DNA of 64,000 nt from Impatiens glandulifera (taxonomy: Eukaryota; Streptophyta; Magnoliopsida; Ericales; Balsaminaceae). Where the stretch lies: the NCBI RefSeq assembly GCF_907164915.1, contig NW_025919337.1, positions 119,157-183,156 on the forward strand, read 5' to 3'. The notes below the pieces were generated by a model that worked only from the letters and a program-made list of their open reading frames with translations, did not search any database and was not told the origin of the DNA. Positions 21,800-33,878 of this stretch are shown in pieces. Position 1 is the stretch's first letter, and every line of letters begins with the position of its first letter. The translations under genes were made by a program, and so were the position numbers.

Positions 21800-24700
21800 A
21801 TGTCTGGAAGAATTGGAGGACGCGGAGGTCTAAGAGGTCAATTTGACCGTACTGATCAGCCTTTACCGCAAGCCGGACGTGGACGTGGACGCTTTGGAGG
21901 AGGAAGAGGTCAATCAGACCGCACCGATCAACTTTTACCGCAATCCAGACATGGACTTGGACGCGTCGGAGGAGAAAGAGGTCCATACCGCTCCTACGTA
22001 CCTGTACTGTCCTCTGCCTCTTCTTCATCTGCAGATTCCTTAGCTGCAGATGTGGAAATGAAGCTTAACTTAGCTTCACTTTCTAGAGCTGTTGAGACTC
22101 TGCAAAAGTTGTCCCCCACTTTTGAGACTCGGTCTCTTACACCTTTGACCGCGACAACCAGACTACCGGATAGACCAGGTTTGGGTAGAGCCGGTAAGAA
22201 GATCTCAGTCCGAACCAACCATTTTCCAGTTCAATCAACTGGACGTGATGTATTTCATTACGATGTGAGTGTATATTATTTGATCGACTCTTGTCATTTT
22301 GTTTTTCATGTGTTTCTTTTGTTTATGTAATCTTTACAATTAAAATGTACAGGTCACAATCACTCCAGAGGTGACATTGAAGAAAGTATGCAGGGACGTC
22401 ATGAATACTTTGATCGACTCTAACATGGAGTCGTATCTGGGGAATCGGTTGCCTGCATATGATGGAAGCAAAAACATTTACAGCTTGGGGCCACTTCCCT
22501 TTCAGTCCAAGGACTTCCCGGTGAAACTACTTAAAAAGGATGGAAATAGAAGGTGACTTTTTAGTGTTTAAAATTGCTTAATGTTTCAGATTTGACTTGA
22601 AATTAACAATGGATCTTTCTCGACGCAGGAAGGAGAGTCACTTCAATGTGGCAATTAAGTTTGCTGCTAAAGTTGATCTGTATCAACTTCAAGCATTCTT
22701 ACATAGGAAGCAAGGGAATCTTCCTCATGAGACATTGCAATCTCTTGAGATAGTTCTCCTAGCAACTCCTTCGGTTATGTAAGAACATCATTTTATGCTT
22801 CAATTCGTTTCCTTTATCATAATGTGTTTTTTCTTTTGTTTACCAAATTGAAATACAATTTTGTTGCAGGTACACTGTTGTTGAAAGGTCATTCTTTTCA
22901 CCAAGACTTGGTGCAAAGGGGAAATTGGATGGTGGCCTTGAGTATTGGCAAGGGTTCTACCAAAGCCTACGACCAACTCAAATGGGGCTCTCGCTGAATA
23001 TTGGTATGTAGCTTTAGTACCCCATAAACATGTTTTACATTTGTACTAACTCAGCATCTAATTTTTATTTTTTAGATATATCAGCAAGGGCTTTTTTTGA
23101 CCCCATCCTCGTGACAGAATTTATTCAGCAGTATCTTCACATCGGAGATCTGTCCAGGCCATTATCTGATCAAGACTGTAAGAAAGTAAGTTTCAACTTT
23201 ATCTTAGATTTGTATGAATGTTTGAGTGTAAACTTAACAATGATCATAACTCACTTAAATGTGTTAATATTCTTTTTTCAGATTCTGAAGGTCTTGTATG
23301 AATGTTTGAGTGTAAACTTAACAATGATCATAACTCACTTAAATGTGTTAATATTCTTTTTTCAGATTCTGAAGGTCTTGAAAGGTGTGACTGTGAAAAC
23401 GACTCACCTGAAGAATGTCATGAGCAAAAAGATAGTTCGTCTATCTCAACAACCAATTGGTGAACTGATGTAAGTTATTTTTGCATACGATCATATCTTG
23501 TTTAAATCTATTTTCTCTTTCCAACTGTCCGTTCTCACTTTTCAATCTTGCTCTTGTATAGGTTCACGTGTGATGACGGTGTTCAAAAGAAGTATGTGGT
23601 CCAATACTACTTAGAAAGGTACCGTATCACACTTAGGTATCCTTCCTTACCTGCAATGCAGTATGGAAGTGATTCCAAGCCTATTTATCTGCCATTGGAG
23701 GTACTTACTACTTGAACTGATCTTTATTTTATGCTATAGTCTTTATTTTCCTTAGTTACCTTTGTTTATTATTTTTCAAAAACTCATTTCCTTTATTTTG
23801 ATGACACTGTAGCTGTGCAAAATCGTGGAGGGGCAGAGGTATACAAAGAAGTTGAATGAGAGGCAGGTAACCACTCTTTTGATGGCTACCTGTCAAAGAC
23901 CAGTGCATAGGGAACAAAACATCAGACAGGTACTTTTGTATCCATGCATTTTGTATCTATTGAACCTAATCTTTCAATGTTTTTTTTATTTGTTAGTTAT
24001 TTAGTCCTTTTATTGATAATTTTCTTCTCCAGATGGTCAGGCAAAACGATTACAACAATGACAAGTTCGTGAACGAATTTGGGTTGCATATACAGCCTGA
24101 ACCTACAGTGGTTGAAGCAAGACTTCTTCCACCTCCTATGGTAATTCTTTAGTCTTGTAATTATTTGGTTTACGTTTCTAATCTTTAATAAAATTATTGC
24201 GCTGGTTATTGCAGCTCAAATATGATGGGTCACAAGAGGCTCCAAGTGTGGGGCAATGGAATATGTTGAACAAGGTATTGTTTTACTTGGATGTGTGCGC
24301 GCATACCACCTCCCATTTTATATTGTAGAGTAATCATTTGTCTTCTTTATGTTTAATATGTTCTTATTGTGGCAGAGAATGTTTAACGGGGCCAAGATAG
24401 ATTTCTGGACCTGTGTCAACTTCTCAAAAATGAACCAAAATCAGGTTGGCCAGTTCTGTTGGGACTTGGTGCAAACGTGCATAAGTAAAGGGCTGGTATG
24501 TATTCTTTCCATCTCATCTCGAGCTTGTGCATCTTATATATCTTATGAGAACCTATCCTTAAGTGCATGAACTCTCTCTTGCAGAAATTCAATACAGAAC
24601 CGCTGATTCCCATCCATTCAACCAATCATAAACACATTGGAAGGGCACTAACCAGCATCCACTTGCGATGTAATGAGAAGTTCACAAAGATGAAGGCAAA

Positions 24701-26721
24701 AGGCAGACATCTTCAGTTGTTGCTCGTCATATTGCCAGAAGTTTCTGGTTCATATGGTAACATTTTGAAGAATTATTTTAGTTAAGTGTATATATTGTGC
24801 AAACCTCCTAACTAACATTGTTGTTCTTACAGGGATCATTAAAAAGGTCTGTGAGACAGAATTGGGCATTGTCTCTCAATGCTGCCAGCCTAGGCATGTT
24901 CTTAAGAGGACTTTGCCGTATCTTGAAAATATCACTCTGAAGATTAACGTCAAGGCATGTTTTAACTTTTATAATGCTGTTAGAAAAGAAAGACTACAAG
25001 TTCTCAATTGAGTTGATAAATGTCATTCAACACATGCTAATTGAATGTTTGTTAAATGTCAGGCTGGAGGACGCAACACCGTGCTTGCGAGTGCGTTCGA
25101 GAGAAAATTGGATTTTGTCTCGGATATGCCCACCATCATCTTTGGCGCTGATGTCACTCATCCTGCTCCAGGAGAGGATTCAAGCTGTTCAATTGCAGCA
25201 GTAAGATGTGTTGATAATAGTTTGATTTTGTTTCTATCTACAATTATTGGGTTGTTAAAATGTAGGTTTATATTTTCAGGTGGTTGCTTCGATGGACTGG
25301 CCTGAGGTAACCACTTACAAAGGACTGGTCTCTGCTCAAAGGCATAGAGAGATAATCATCAGTGACCTCTATAAAGAGGTTGATGATCCTATAAGGGGGA
25401 GAGTTAAAAGTGGGATGATTAGGTAAAAACAAATATTACATACATATTTTTTTTCACTTATTTTTTTGTTTTTTTGTGGAAGTAAAAAATATCTTGTTTG
25501 ATTTTTGGGGACTTTGTAGGGAGATGTTGATTTCGTTTATGCAGTCCACTGGTCATAAACCACATAGAATAATATTCTACAGGTAAAAATTGTATCTGCT
25601 CTTGCATTGTGCATTTTTGTGCTTAAATTAAGTTACTAATAATATATGTTGTTTAAATGCAGAGATGGTGTTAGCGATGGGCAATTCAGCCATGTTTTGC
25701 TCTATGAGGTTGATGCAATTCGGAAGGTAATTTTTACTTTTAATATGGCTATATATATATATGTGATTGTTGTTTTTATTGGTATGGTGAGTTGAAAAAT
25801 ACATGTTTGGTGCAGGCATGTTCTTCTCTGGAAGAAAATTACCTACCGAGGATCACATTTGTGGTTGTACAGAAGAGGCATCACACTCGCCTCTTCCCAA
25901 TGACTCATGGCGACAGACATTCAACCGATCGGAGTGGAAATGTTTTGCCAGGTAATATTATTGGTTGTGGTTTGTAATTGGTAATGGGTTGGTTAATATA
26001 AATACTAAATCTGATTGATTGGATCTTCATATGTAGGTACGGTTGTTGATACAAAGATTTGTCATGTAAGGGAGTTTGACTTCTATCTATGCAGTCATTC
26101 GGGTATCCAGGTAACTACTAAAAAAAATTGATTAGATACTTTTTATTGGTTGAATATATATGAAGCAAGCACTAAGATATTTGGTAACAAACTGAAACAG
26201 GGAACAAGCCGGCCAACACATTACCATGTGTTGTTTGATGAGAATGACTTCAGTGCAGATGCATTGCAAGGACTCACTAACAGCTTGTGTTACACGTAAG
26301 TGGTGTCTTAATAGTTAATCCTAACCTATATTGTTGTAATTACGTAATACTAATTAATTTGGTGTTTCTTTTTCAGCTATGCGAGATGCACTAGATCGGT
26401 GTCTATAGGTTTGTCTTTCTAGCTAACTCAACAACTAAATTTATGTTATATGATCAATCAATCATTATTCTTATGGTTTGATTTCTTTGATGTGAAGTTC
26501 CTCCTGCTTACTATGCTCATCTTGCTGCGTGGAGGGCACGCTATTATATGGAAGGTTACATGGAAGGTGGCGTAGAAGGTGACGTGGACGGTGATGTGGA
26601 AGGAGATGGAGCTGATGTAGAATCCACTAGTGTCCGAGTGAACACAAGGGAAGGGGAGGCAGTTGTTCGGCCTTTACCTAATGTTATGGATAATGTAAAG
26701 CAATTTATGTTTTACTGCTGA
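21800..26721 (+). CDS. AGO5: Argonaute protein, AGO5-like, copy A (22 exons, 989 aa)
   Basis: Exons: 21800-22264, 22353-22552, 22629-22778, 22870-23003, 23076-23185, 23366-23469, 23562-23700, 23813-23929, 24033-24140, 24215-24274, 24376-24495, 24585-24756, 24833-24954, 25063-25200, 25280-25422, 25520-25582, 25663-25726, 25816-25951, 26037-26110, 26201-26295, 26377-26408, 26498-26721; phases close to 990 codons. An RG-rich tail (1-60) precedes the N domain (from about 140), PAZ (about 317-470), MID ([19 protein letters not shown], about 640) and PIWI, ending [14 protein letters not shown] and QCCQPR in MID point to AGO5 rather than AGO1 or AGO10. The family binds small RNAs and silences targets. 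D697, D783 and H923 of the slicer site are present, but the glutamate-finger position is I738. Intron 13 is GC-AG. The last acceptor reads GAAG, CAG in copy B. Confidence 0.92.
23213..23380 (+). repeat. 84-bp tandem duplication over the intron 5 / exon 6 junction of AGO copy A
   Basis: Two identical 84-base units (from 23213 and from 23297) each contain the intron end TTCTTTTTTCAG and the exon start ATTCTGAAGGTCTTG. This leaves two usable acceptors, before 23282 and before 23366. Copy B has one unit. The distance is 28 codons with no stop. Confidence 0.95.
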
Positions 26722-27176
26722 ACAACATTGTAATAAGATTTTTGTTGTAATATTAGTTTTTTATTGTTGTTGTTAAAGTATTAAATGATGGGTAGTTTAG
26801 ATATGAAATAGGATGTATGTGTTAATAGTTTTGTAATTTTTATGGGGGGTTTTCTAGAAAAATTGTAACAATTTCATGACCCCTTTTAGGGACAAATATT
26901 GTTATAAAAGTTGTGTTTACAGTTAGTTTTTACTTGTTTCGTGTTTTTTATTTCCTTCTTTACTTTTATTAAGTTTTAACTCATGATTGATTAGGCTTTA
27001 CATCAAAATATTTGTCAATTACATTACATTTTGATGGTATCTATATGTTTTAGTATTTAGTTTGGATGTGTCATCACCTTTTCCACTAAGGTTTTGGATT
27101 GCCGAATTCAGTAAGTCATCTCACATCTATATTGGATTAGCGTTTCTCGATCGACAGACACACCGGTTTTGGATTC
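26722..27176. other. 3' flank of AGO copy A
   Basis: Shared with copy B (61968-62426). It contains T-rich 3' UTR-like sequence with AATAAG shortly after the stop. No other gene was seen. Confidence 0.5.
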
Positions 27177-27592
27177 CATTTTAGTATTTTCAATCTTTTT
27201 TTTTAACTTAACTCCTTAATTATTTGAATTGATGACCAATGATGTGCATTCAATAAATCAAGGAGTAGAGTTATAAAAAGAGAATGAAGAGATTGCAAAA
27301 ATTACTAAAACATACGACATCCCAAATGGAGTATAACAGAGATCCTTATGTTCATACAGGGTAAAAAACATGACAGAAAGTCTGAAGAAAAAGAAATAAC
27401 ATAATTTTAATACATTTTCTGCATCAAATCAGACTGAACCAAAATGGGAATTCGTTACATCCTTTTACAAAAGAATGACATGAAAATGAAAACAATTGAA
27501 TGCTAGAAAAGATGGAATAAGATAATTGTAGGTTTCAAGAAAATAAAAACAAAAAATTGGTAATAAATGAAGAGGCTAAATCATTCAGGAAT
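27177..27592 (+). repeat. Direct repeat downstream of AGO copy A (truncated)
   Basis: Same sequence as 19237-19650, including ATGTGCATTCAATAAATCAA and CATGACAGAAAGTCTGAAGA. It breaks off at AATCATTCAGGAATAT, where unit B continues for another 400 bases. This break is also the right end of unit A. Confidence 0.8.
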
Positions 27593-27839
27593 ATTTTAAT
27601 TTTGGTAATAAATGAAGAGGCTAAACATAATAGATGAAGATTTAGAGAGTCCTTAACTATTTTAATTTTGAAATATCCGAGAACCACTTTGATAAATGAA
27701 AAGAGAAATGAAAAAAAGAAATCTAAATCTATTTGTTTCCTAGTTGTGTTTATTTTTTGGATAGCATTACTTTAATAAATGAAAAAGGTATTAAAAAATG
27801 CAACAATGACTAGCAAAATATACAGTTATGCAATTGACT

Positions 27840-29240
27840 GAATAAAACAAATGGAAATCAAGAAATCTTAACCTATTTGAAACAGAAAACAAGTTAATGA
27901 AACCAAAATAAAGTTAGGCAAGTCATTCTTACCAATTTTCTCAATCAACACTTGAGTTTAAATATGAGACTTTTAGCCTAGAGTTAACTTGATTCTATGT
28001 GTATATATAGAAGCTTTAATTTTAATTATTGGAGCACTTCACAATCAAGTTTTTATTCACACTGTCATATTCATTTTTCATGCTTTATCAAACACTTATA
28101 TATTTTTTCGGTCCAAATCTCATAAGAAATGCAACAAAAGAGAATATGAGAATGCTTAAGAAGAGACTCTTTCATTTAGTTTCCACAATGTTTATTAAAC
28201 TTTGTATATTGCATAATGTTGCAAAATTGTTATTTTGGTAATTAAGATGCATATATCAACTAAAATAATTGAAAGTTAACAAAAGAAGAAACATTCTAAC
28301 AAGTCTGTAATAAAATATCTTATTTTTGTTTTTCCAGATTTAGGTATGAAAAAGAATAAACTAGTATATTGTTCAAAAGAAACAACATTTCAGGAGGCAT
28401 GAAAAAAATAAGGTTATTTGAGAATGAAGAACTCAATATGGAGTCTGAGAGTATCAATGGTCTTGGTCAAATAAAGACACTGAAATCACATTTTGAAGCA
28501 AAACAATGAAAAAATCAATGAACAGGGTAACAATTTGGTTGATGCTTTAAACAAAATAGGAGATGCCCTTAGAAGGATTGCAGACAAACTAATGACTTGG
28601 TTGCAACCAAGATTTTATCATTTTCATTAATTTTTTTTAAAGAGATTGTTTGCTTCAAAATGTGATTTCAGTGAGTGTGTTCTGACTTTGACAAAGACCA
28701 TTGATCAACTCAGACATCTTGTTGAATTATTCACTCACATTCTCAAATAACATTATTCTTTTACATGCCTCATGAGATTCTGCTCATTTTGGACAGTTTA
28801 TTAGTTTATTCTTTTTCATACCTTAAACTAGAAAAGAAAAATAATTTTTTTTATTAAATAGAAATTCTACAACATAATACAATGTATAAAATTTAGGAAA
28901 CATTGTAGAAACTAAATGAAAGAGTATCTTCTAAAACATTCTCATATACATGTTGTATTTGTTTATGAGATTTGTACTGAAAAAATGTAAAAGTGTTTGA
29001 TATAACAAAAAAATGAAAATGATAATGTGAATCAAAACTTGATTGTGAAGTGCTCAAATAATCAGAGTAAAAGTGGTTATATATACACCGAGAATCAAGT
29101 TAACTCTAGGCTAAAAGTGTCATATTTATTTTCAAGTACTAATTGAGAATTTTTTTAAGAATTATTTGCTTATTTTTGTTTGGGTTTCATAACTTTTTTT
29201 TATTTCAAATAGGTTAAAAATCAAGTTAACTTTAGACTAA
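27840..29240. repeat. Long imperfect inverted repeat (foldback), arms about 0.6 kb
   Basis: The left arm (about 27840-28520) and the right arm (about 28650-29240) are reverse complements with mismatches. Shared landmarks are TAGCCTAGAGTTAACTTGAT, AGCACTTCACAATCAAGTTT, ATGAAAAAGAATAAACTA and CACTGAAATCACATTTTGAA. The centre is near 28580. No intact protein is encoded. Related single arms lie near 52640-52850 and 63480-63965. Confidence 0.85.
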
Positions 29241-29539
29241 AGTGTCATCTATATGCTTTCCATTTTATTTGACTTAGAACCAATTTATTATATTCTGAAA
29301 GATTAATTAGGTTAATGTACATGGGAGTTAAGTCATAAACTAGTTTTAAAGAACATGTAAGTTGACATATATCATAACCTAGACGCTTAATTGTCTTTTT
29401 TTTCTTTAAATATTAAAACTTCATTAATAAATAAGATTGTCCAACAAACTTTAAGAAGAAAGACTTAAACCTATAACGTATCAATTCAAAATTGACGTCA
29501 AAAGACCAATCTACTAGAAGTATAAAACTATGAATGAGA

Positions 29540-30560
29540 ACATTGATCAATTTAACCTCTAAATTGATGGATGTCTCTATCTTAACCATGGATTACCAAT
29601 TAACACAAGTCTTTTTCAAAAAAAATAATTCGTTCAATCTTCAAGGTTTAGACATATCGTTGTTTAATTTGTTAATAAGTTAAATATTGCGTTTATTTAC
29701 ATGCAAAAGATGTTATTTTTATAGATTGGTATGTGATAAGACTTTACTTGGAATTTTATTCATCAATTTTATCATTTTCCTAACTTTAGAAAATGCATTA
29801 TTAAATTTTGTTTTCAAAATATTGCTCCAATGCCATTCAAATCAACATTATATGCATCCATGTAATCAATCAATTTTGGACAAATCAACCTAGTTAATCA
29901 ACACATTCAAACTCAAGAATAGCAGCAATTTATCAATAAAAGAATTAGAAATCAATTACACTGAACTAAAACAAGATTTTCATTTAAATTATCATGCATG
30001 TAATAATTGAACGCTTATTGTGTTCCTTCTTGTTCTAATAAAAAGTTGTCCTTCTAAAGAATTAAAAGAATGGACATTGTCATGCATGAAACCTAGTATG
30101 AGAAATCCACCAACTTAATCCCAAATTTGATCAATGTCTCCATCTTAACCATGAATCACCAATTACCAAAATTCTTCCCCAAACAAATAATTACATAATC
30201 ATTCAAGGTTTAGAGATATCGTTGTCTAGTTTTCTAATAAGATAAATATCATATTTATTAGTCGTTTTTTCCAAAAAATATCATATTTATTGACATGCAA
30301 GAGAAGTTATTTCTATAGATTGGTACGTGATAAACATTAATATGAATCTATAACATCAAGTTCCTAATTCTGGAAAATACAATTTGAAATTCTGTTTACA
30401 AAATATATTCCAATTCAATTCAAATCATCATCAAATACATTTCATTCAATCAATCTATTTTGGGCGAAATAAACAGTGAATCAACACATTCCAACTTAAG
30501 AATAAAAGAAATTCATCAATCAATTAGTCTTTTATCAAAATAATAAAAAACTGAAAACAT
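29540..30560 (+). repeat. Diverged direct repeat, two units of about 450 bp
   Basis: Units near 29540-29950 and 30110-30560 share, in order, ATCTTAACCATG, TCAAGGTTTAGA(C/G)ATATCGTTGT, ATAGATTGGTA(T/C)GTGATAA and TCAATCAAT(T/C) landmarks. No gene was seen in 29240-30560. Confidence 0.6.
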
Positions 30561-30599
30561 TGAACTATAACTAGAATTTCATCCCAATTCATATAAATT

Positions 30600-31330
30600 A
30601 GCAAATCAATAGCATCTGAAATTTTATCAACATCTTACCTAGGTTTGTAGGTACCTTTGGTGTCGAGGCATAGCTGCTGAAGTTCACGAATCGCATGTCA
30701 TCTTACCTAGGTTTCGACAACAATAGCAATAGAATGCAATGATGGAGGGAAAAGGAATTCCCTGAGAGTTTAAATGGAGATGCTTTCCAAATCCTTGACT
30801 TGAAATTTTGGAAGAACCGGAGCTACTGAAAGACTGGCTTGGCTCCTGTCTATAAGCTCCTCGTTTTCCTAAACAACATTTAACAATTAGGGGTTGTTTG
30901 GAATTTGCTTATTTGCATCAATACATAAACAAACCAAAATAGTAAAAGTAGTGTCATTTGTTGGATATAAGTTAATCAAAATGAATAGAACATGCAATAC
31001 AAACCTAAAAAACAATATCTCAAAGAAGAAAAAAGTCTCAAAAGAACACTGAATCTCCACATCGAGGTTCAATGGAGATGCCTTGGAGTTATTTTATCAA
31101 AATTACCTGATCCTTCAATCGGTAGAAAAGACTTCTAGGCTCGGATGGAAAACTCTCGCGTCTCACAACGGATCGAACTCAGGGTTTATCCTCGCAAGAA
31201 ACCATCGGATGACCTTCTTCACGGACAGAGTCCTCCGCGGCTGCGCAGTTTTCTCTTTCTACAATTCTAGAGAGAGTGAAAACCTAATTTATATCTTTTT
31301 GCCGACTGGAGTCTTCCTGTAATTAGATAT
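30600..31330 (-). pseudogene. Unrecognised gene fragment, part of it repeated in unit B
   Basis: The GC content rises relative to the surroundings. On the minus strand, a stretch with TATAAATT and a CT-rich leader is followed by GCGCAGCCGCGGAGGACTCT, and a later frame reads ELIDRSQASLSVAPVLPKFQ near 30850. The part 30955-31205 recurs at 52140-52392 with over 90 percent visible identity. It looks like captured pieces of a host gene, but the family was not recognised and no continuous frame exists. Confidence 0.35.
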
Positions 31331-31619
31331 AACCTAATTTATAAATAAGTTATTTGTAATTCACATTAACCCCGATACTAATTTATAACCTAATTGAGTT
31401 ATAAAGCCAAAAATATTAAAAGAAAAAAATATTAAAAGAAGAAGAGAGCAGTAGCTGACTGCTGTGTGCGTGATGTTATGGAAGGCAAATGAAATTTTAT
31501 ATTCTAAGGTCAAATGCGGATGGGACAAGAATCATTCAGACTGTCAACCGTATAAACTTTCAAAAAGGACCAATGTGCATGAATGGAATTGTTGAAATCA
31601 ATAACAAATTTAATTTATG

Positions 31620-32432
31620 GTAGGGCAGTGTATTCGCTCTCAAAAAAAATTGTTGAGTGGTATCACAACGTATGATCTTCTACATCGACATCATATTACT
31701 TTTGTTAGTTTATAGAGGTAGGCTGATGACTAGAGATCGATTGAGCAGGTTCATGATCATCTCTAACACTAGTTGTGTCCTATGCATCAATTGCGATGAG
31801 TCGATTTCTCATTTATTTGGTGAATGTAAGTTCACTAAAGTTCTTTGGGGTAAATTAGTCGACAATTTGAGCTTATAATCTCACTTAGTTGATTGGAGTG
31901 ATATTATAAATTTAGTGTTTTCAAATACTAAAGGAAACTAATTTAAGTCCAATTTATTCAAATGCTTTTAAGGATGTCTTGTGTATCATTTTGGATGGAG
32001 AGAAATGCTAGAGTTTTCTCTAGAACAAGAGAATTAAAATAAAGTATGGAATGATATTGTTGGTGGTGGTCTATCTCTTATTAACACATGGAGAAGAACG
32101 CTTAAGAATTGGGAGTTTTGTTAAAGATGGAGGAGGATTGTGTTTGATAAAGTCACAAAGGAAGCAATGTTTAAGGTGAGATAGAAATGAATGCTTGATT
32201 GATGGTTATTGGGTACATGATGTTCCAATTTATTTTTTAAAATAAATTGTTCTTGTTTTTGTTTGCTATATTTTTCTAATTGTTGAACTTGTTATTTTAT
32301 TTGAATTCATAGATTTGTTTGTTTTCAAAATTAGGACAAAGGGATGTTTTGTCTTAATTTCAAAACTCTTGTATCTCTCCTCCTTTTAGGATTTTAATTA
32401 AATAACAATAAGTCATTTCTAAAAAAAAAATT
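31620..32432 (+). pseudogene. LINE (L1-type) 3' end with zf-RVT domain
   Basis: The frame near 31700 reads YRGRLMTRDRLSRFMII, CVLCINCDESISHLFGEC and KFTKVLWGKLVD, the zinc-binding reverse-transcriptase tail domain (zf-RVT) of plant LINEs. Later pieces FGWRERN and INTWRRTLKNWEF fit the end of ORF2. A 3' UTR with CTCTCCTCCTTTTAGGA and an A-run near 32420 ends the element. It has several stops and is 5'-truncated, as is usual for LINE copies. Confidence 0.75.
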
Positions 32433-33870
32433 CTAGAATGAAAAGCTCTACATAGAGGTTCAAACCAAATCAAAGAAAATACAGAACAAAGGTAAAGAGT
32501 GTTACAATAAGAATTGTAAGAAAATGAATTCCCGGAGAGTTTAAATCTCTTTCACTATGTACCTCAAGATCTAATCAATGGAGAGTGCGAGTGAAATCTT
32601 GTATTTTTTTGGTCGAGTTATTAACTATTTTATGTAACCTAGTTTTCAAATATATAATTTAATATTCACAATAATAGTTGTCACTTTAAAGGTATAAGAA
32701 TGTATCCATCACAAATAAAAGTGTAGTCATAATATTCCGTTCTACTATAATAACAAGTATTTAATTGCGTATCTTTATTTTATTTGTTCATTAAAAAAAT
32801 ATCACGTCTTCATAAATTTTTAAAATCTCGATCAACTATTCCTACTTGACAACAATAATTACTTACTAAATATTGAATATGATGGACGAGGATACAGATA
32901 ATAAATTTACATCAATTCAAAGTCATAATCTGCAATAGTGAGAGTTTCAATTAGGCTTACACAAATTAATAAAAAAAATTATTGATTCGCCAATGAACTC
33001 AAATACAGATTTGCCCGAATAGACTTATTCTGGATGTATACGAGCCACTTCTTATATTTTTTCCAAAGTTTAATGGTATGCAATGCAGAAAATTTTGTTT
33101 TGGATTGTCTATTAACACAGTGAGATTCAATATAAATATTTTAGAATATGTCTTAACCATAATCTTGTATATCATAATGGTTAAAAACATTTTCTGGCAA
33201 TAGAAACTACAACGCCTCGTAATCGTTCAAAAGTGGACAATCAGAATAAACACTCTCATCATCAATGTTACTATTATTAAAAAGAATTCAATGTGCAATA
33301 ATTTATAAATTCATCTACAACCTATAGCATTTTTTTATTATCTTTTTGGTAGGTTTGTAAAAGTTTATTTTTTTTTTAAATATCAAGTTCTAAATTATTC
33401 AATCTGAATACATTGCAGCTTCTTGGTATTAAACTGAATCGGTATTAAACTGAATCATATGATTGATCAATGTTTTCTAAGAATTATGTATAGTTTAATT
33501 CAGTACATACATTTATAAAAGAGGGAAAAGTTGAATGCATAAAAATATTTTTCCTTTTCTTAACTGTTTCTACTTAATTTGTAAAATCTTTCATCCATGG
33601 TGGTGTATACAAAATTTTAGAATTTCTCTTTAAAATAATTTTAGCGTCATTTTGTTGTAACATAAGGTTTTGAATATTAGATGCTAGTTAAAAAAAAAAA
33701 TCTTTTCAGCATAAAATTTATAAAATGGTTCAGATAAATCATTATGTTTTTGTTCTTCTACTATTATATCTTTCATTTCACGGTGAAAGAAAGTTGAAAC
33801 ATTTTTTAATTTCATCTTATAACAATACATTGAAAATTTATCTTTTATAAATAGTATTGTGTATTATGTT
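32433..33870. other. AT-rich intergenic DNA in the spacer, no gene seen
   Basis: Low-complexity AT-rich sequence. A GGTATTAAACTGAATC duplication near 33425-33455 is the only structure noted. Confidence 0.5.
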
Positions 33871-33878
33871 AATAACAA

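Noticed and set aside
21843..22043. Alternative frames over AGO exon 1 on both strands
   Set aside because: They are shadows of the RG-rich coding exon, kept open by its repeat and by the lack of introns.
31083..31322. 79-codon plus frame starting MELFYQNYL
   Set aside because: No family was recognised, and the duplicated block at 52140-52392 does not keep the whole frame.
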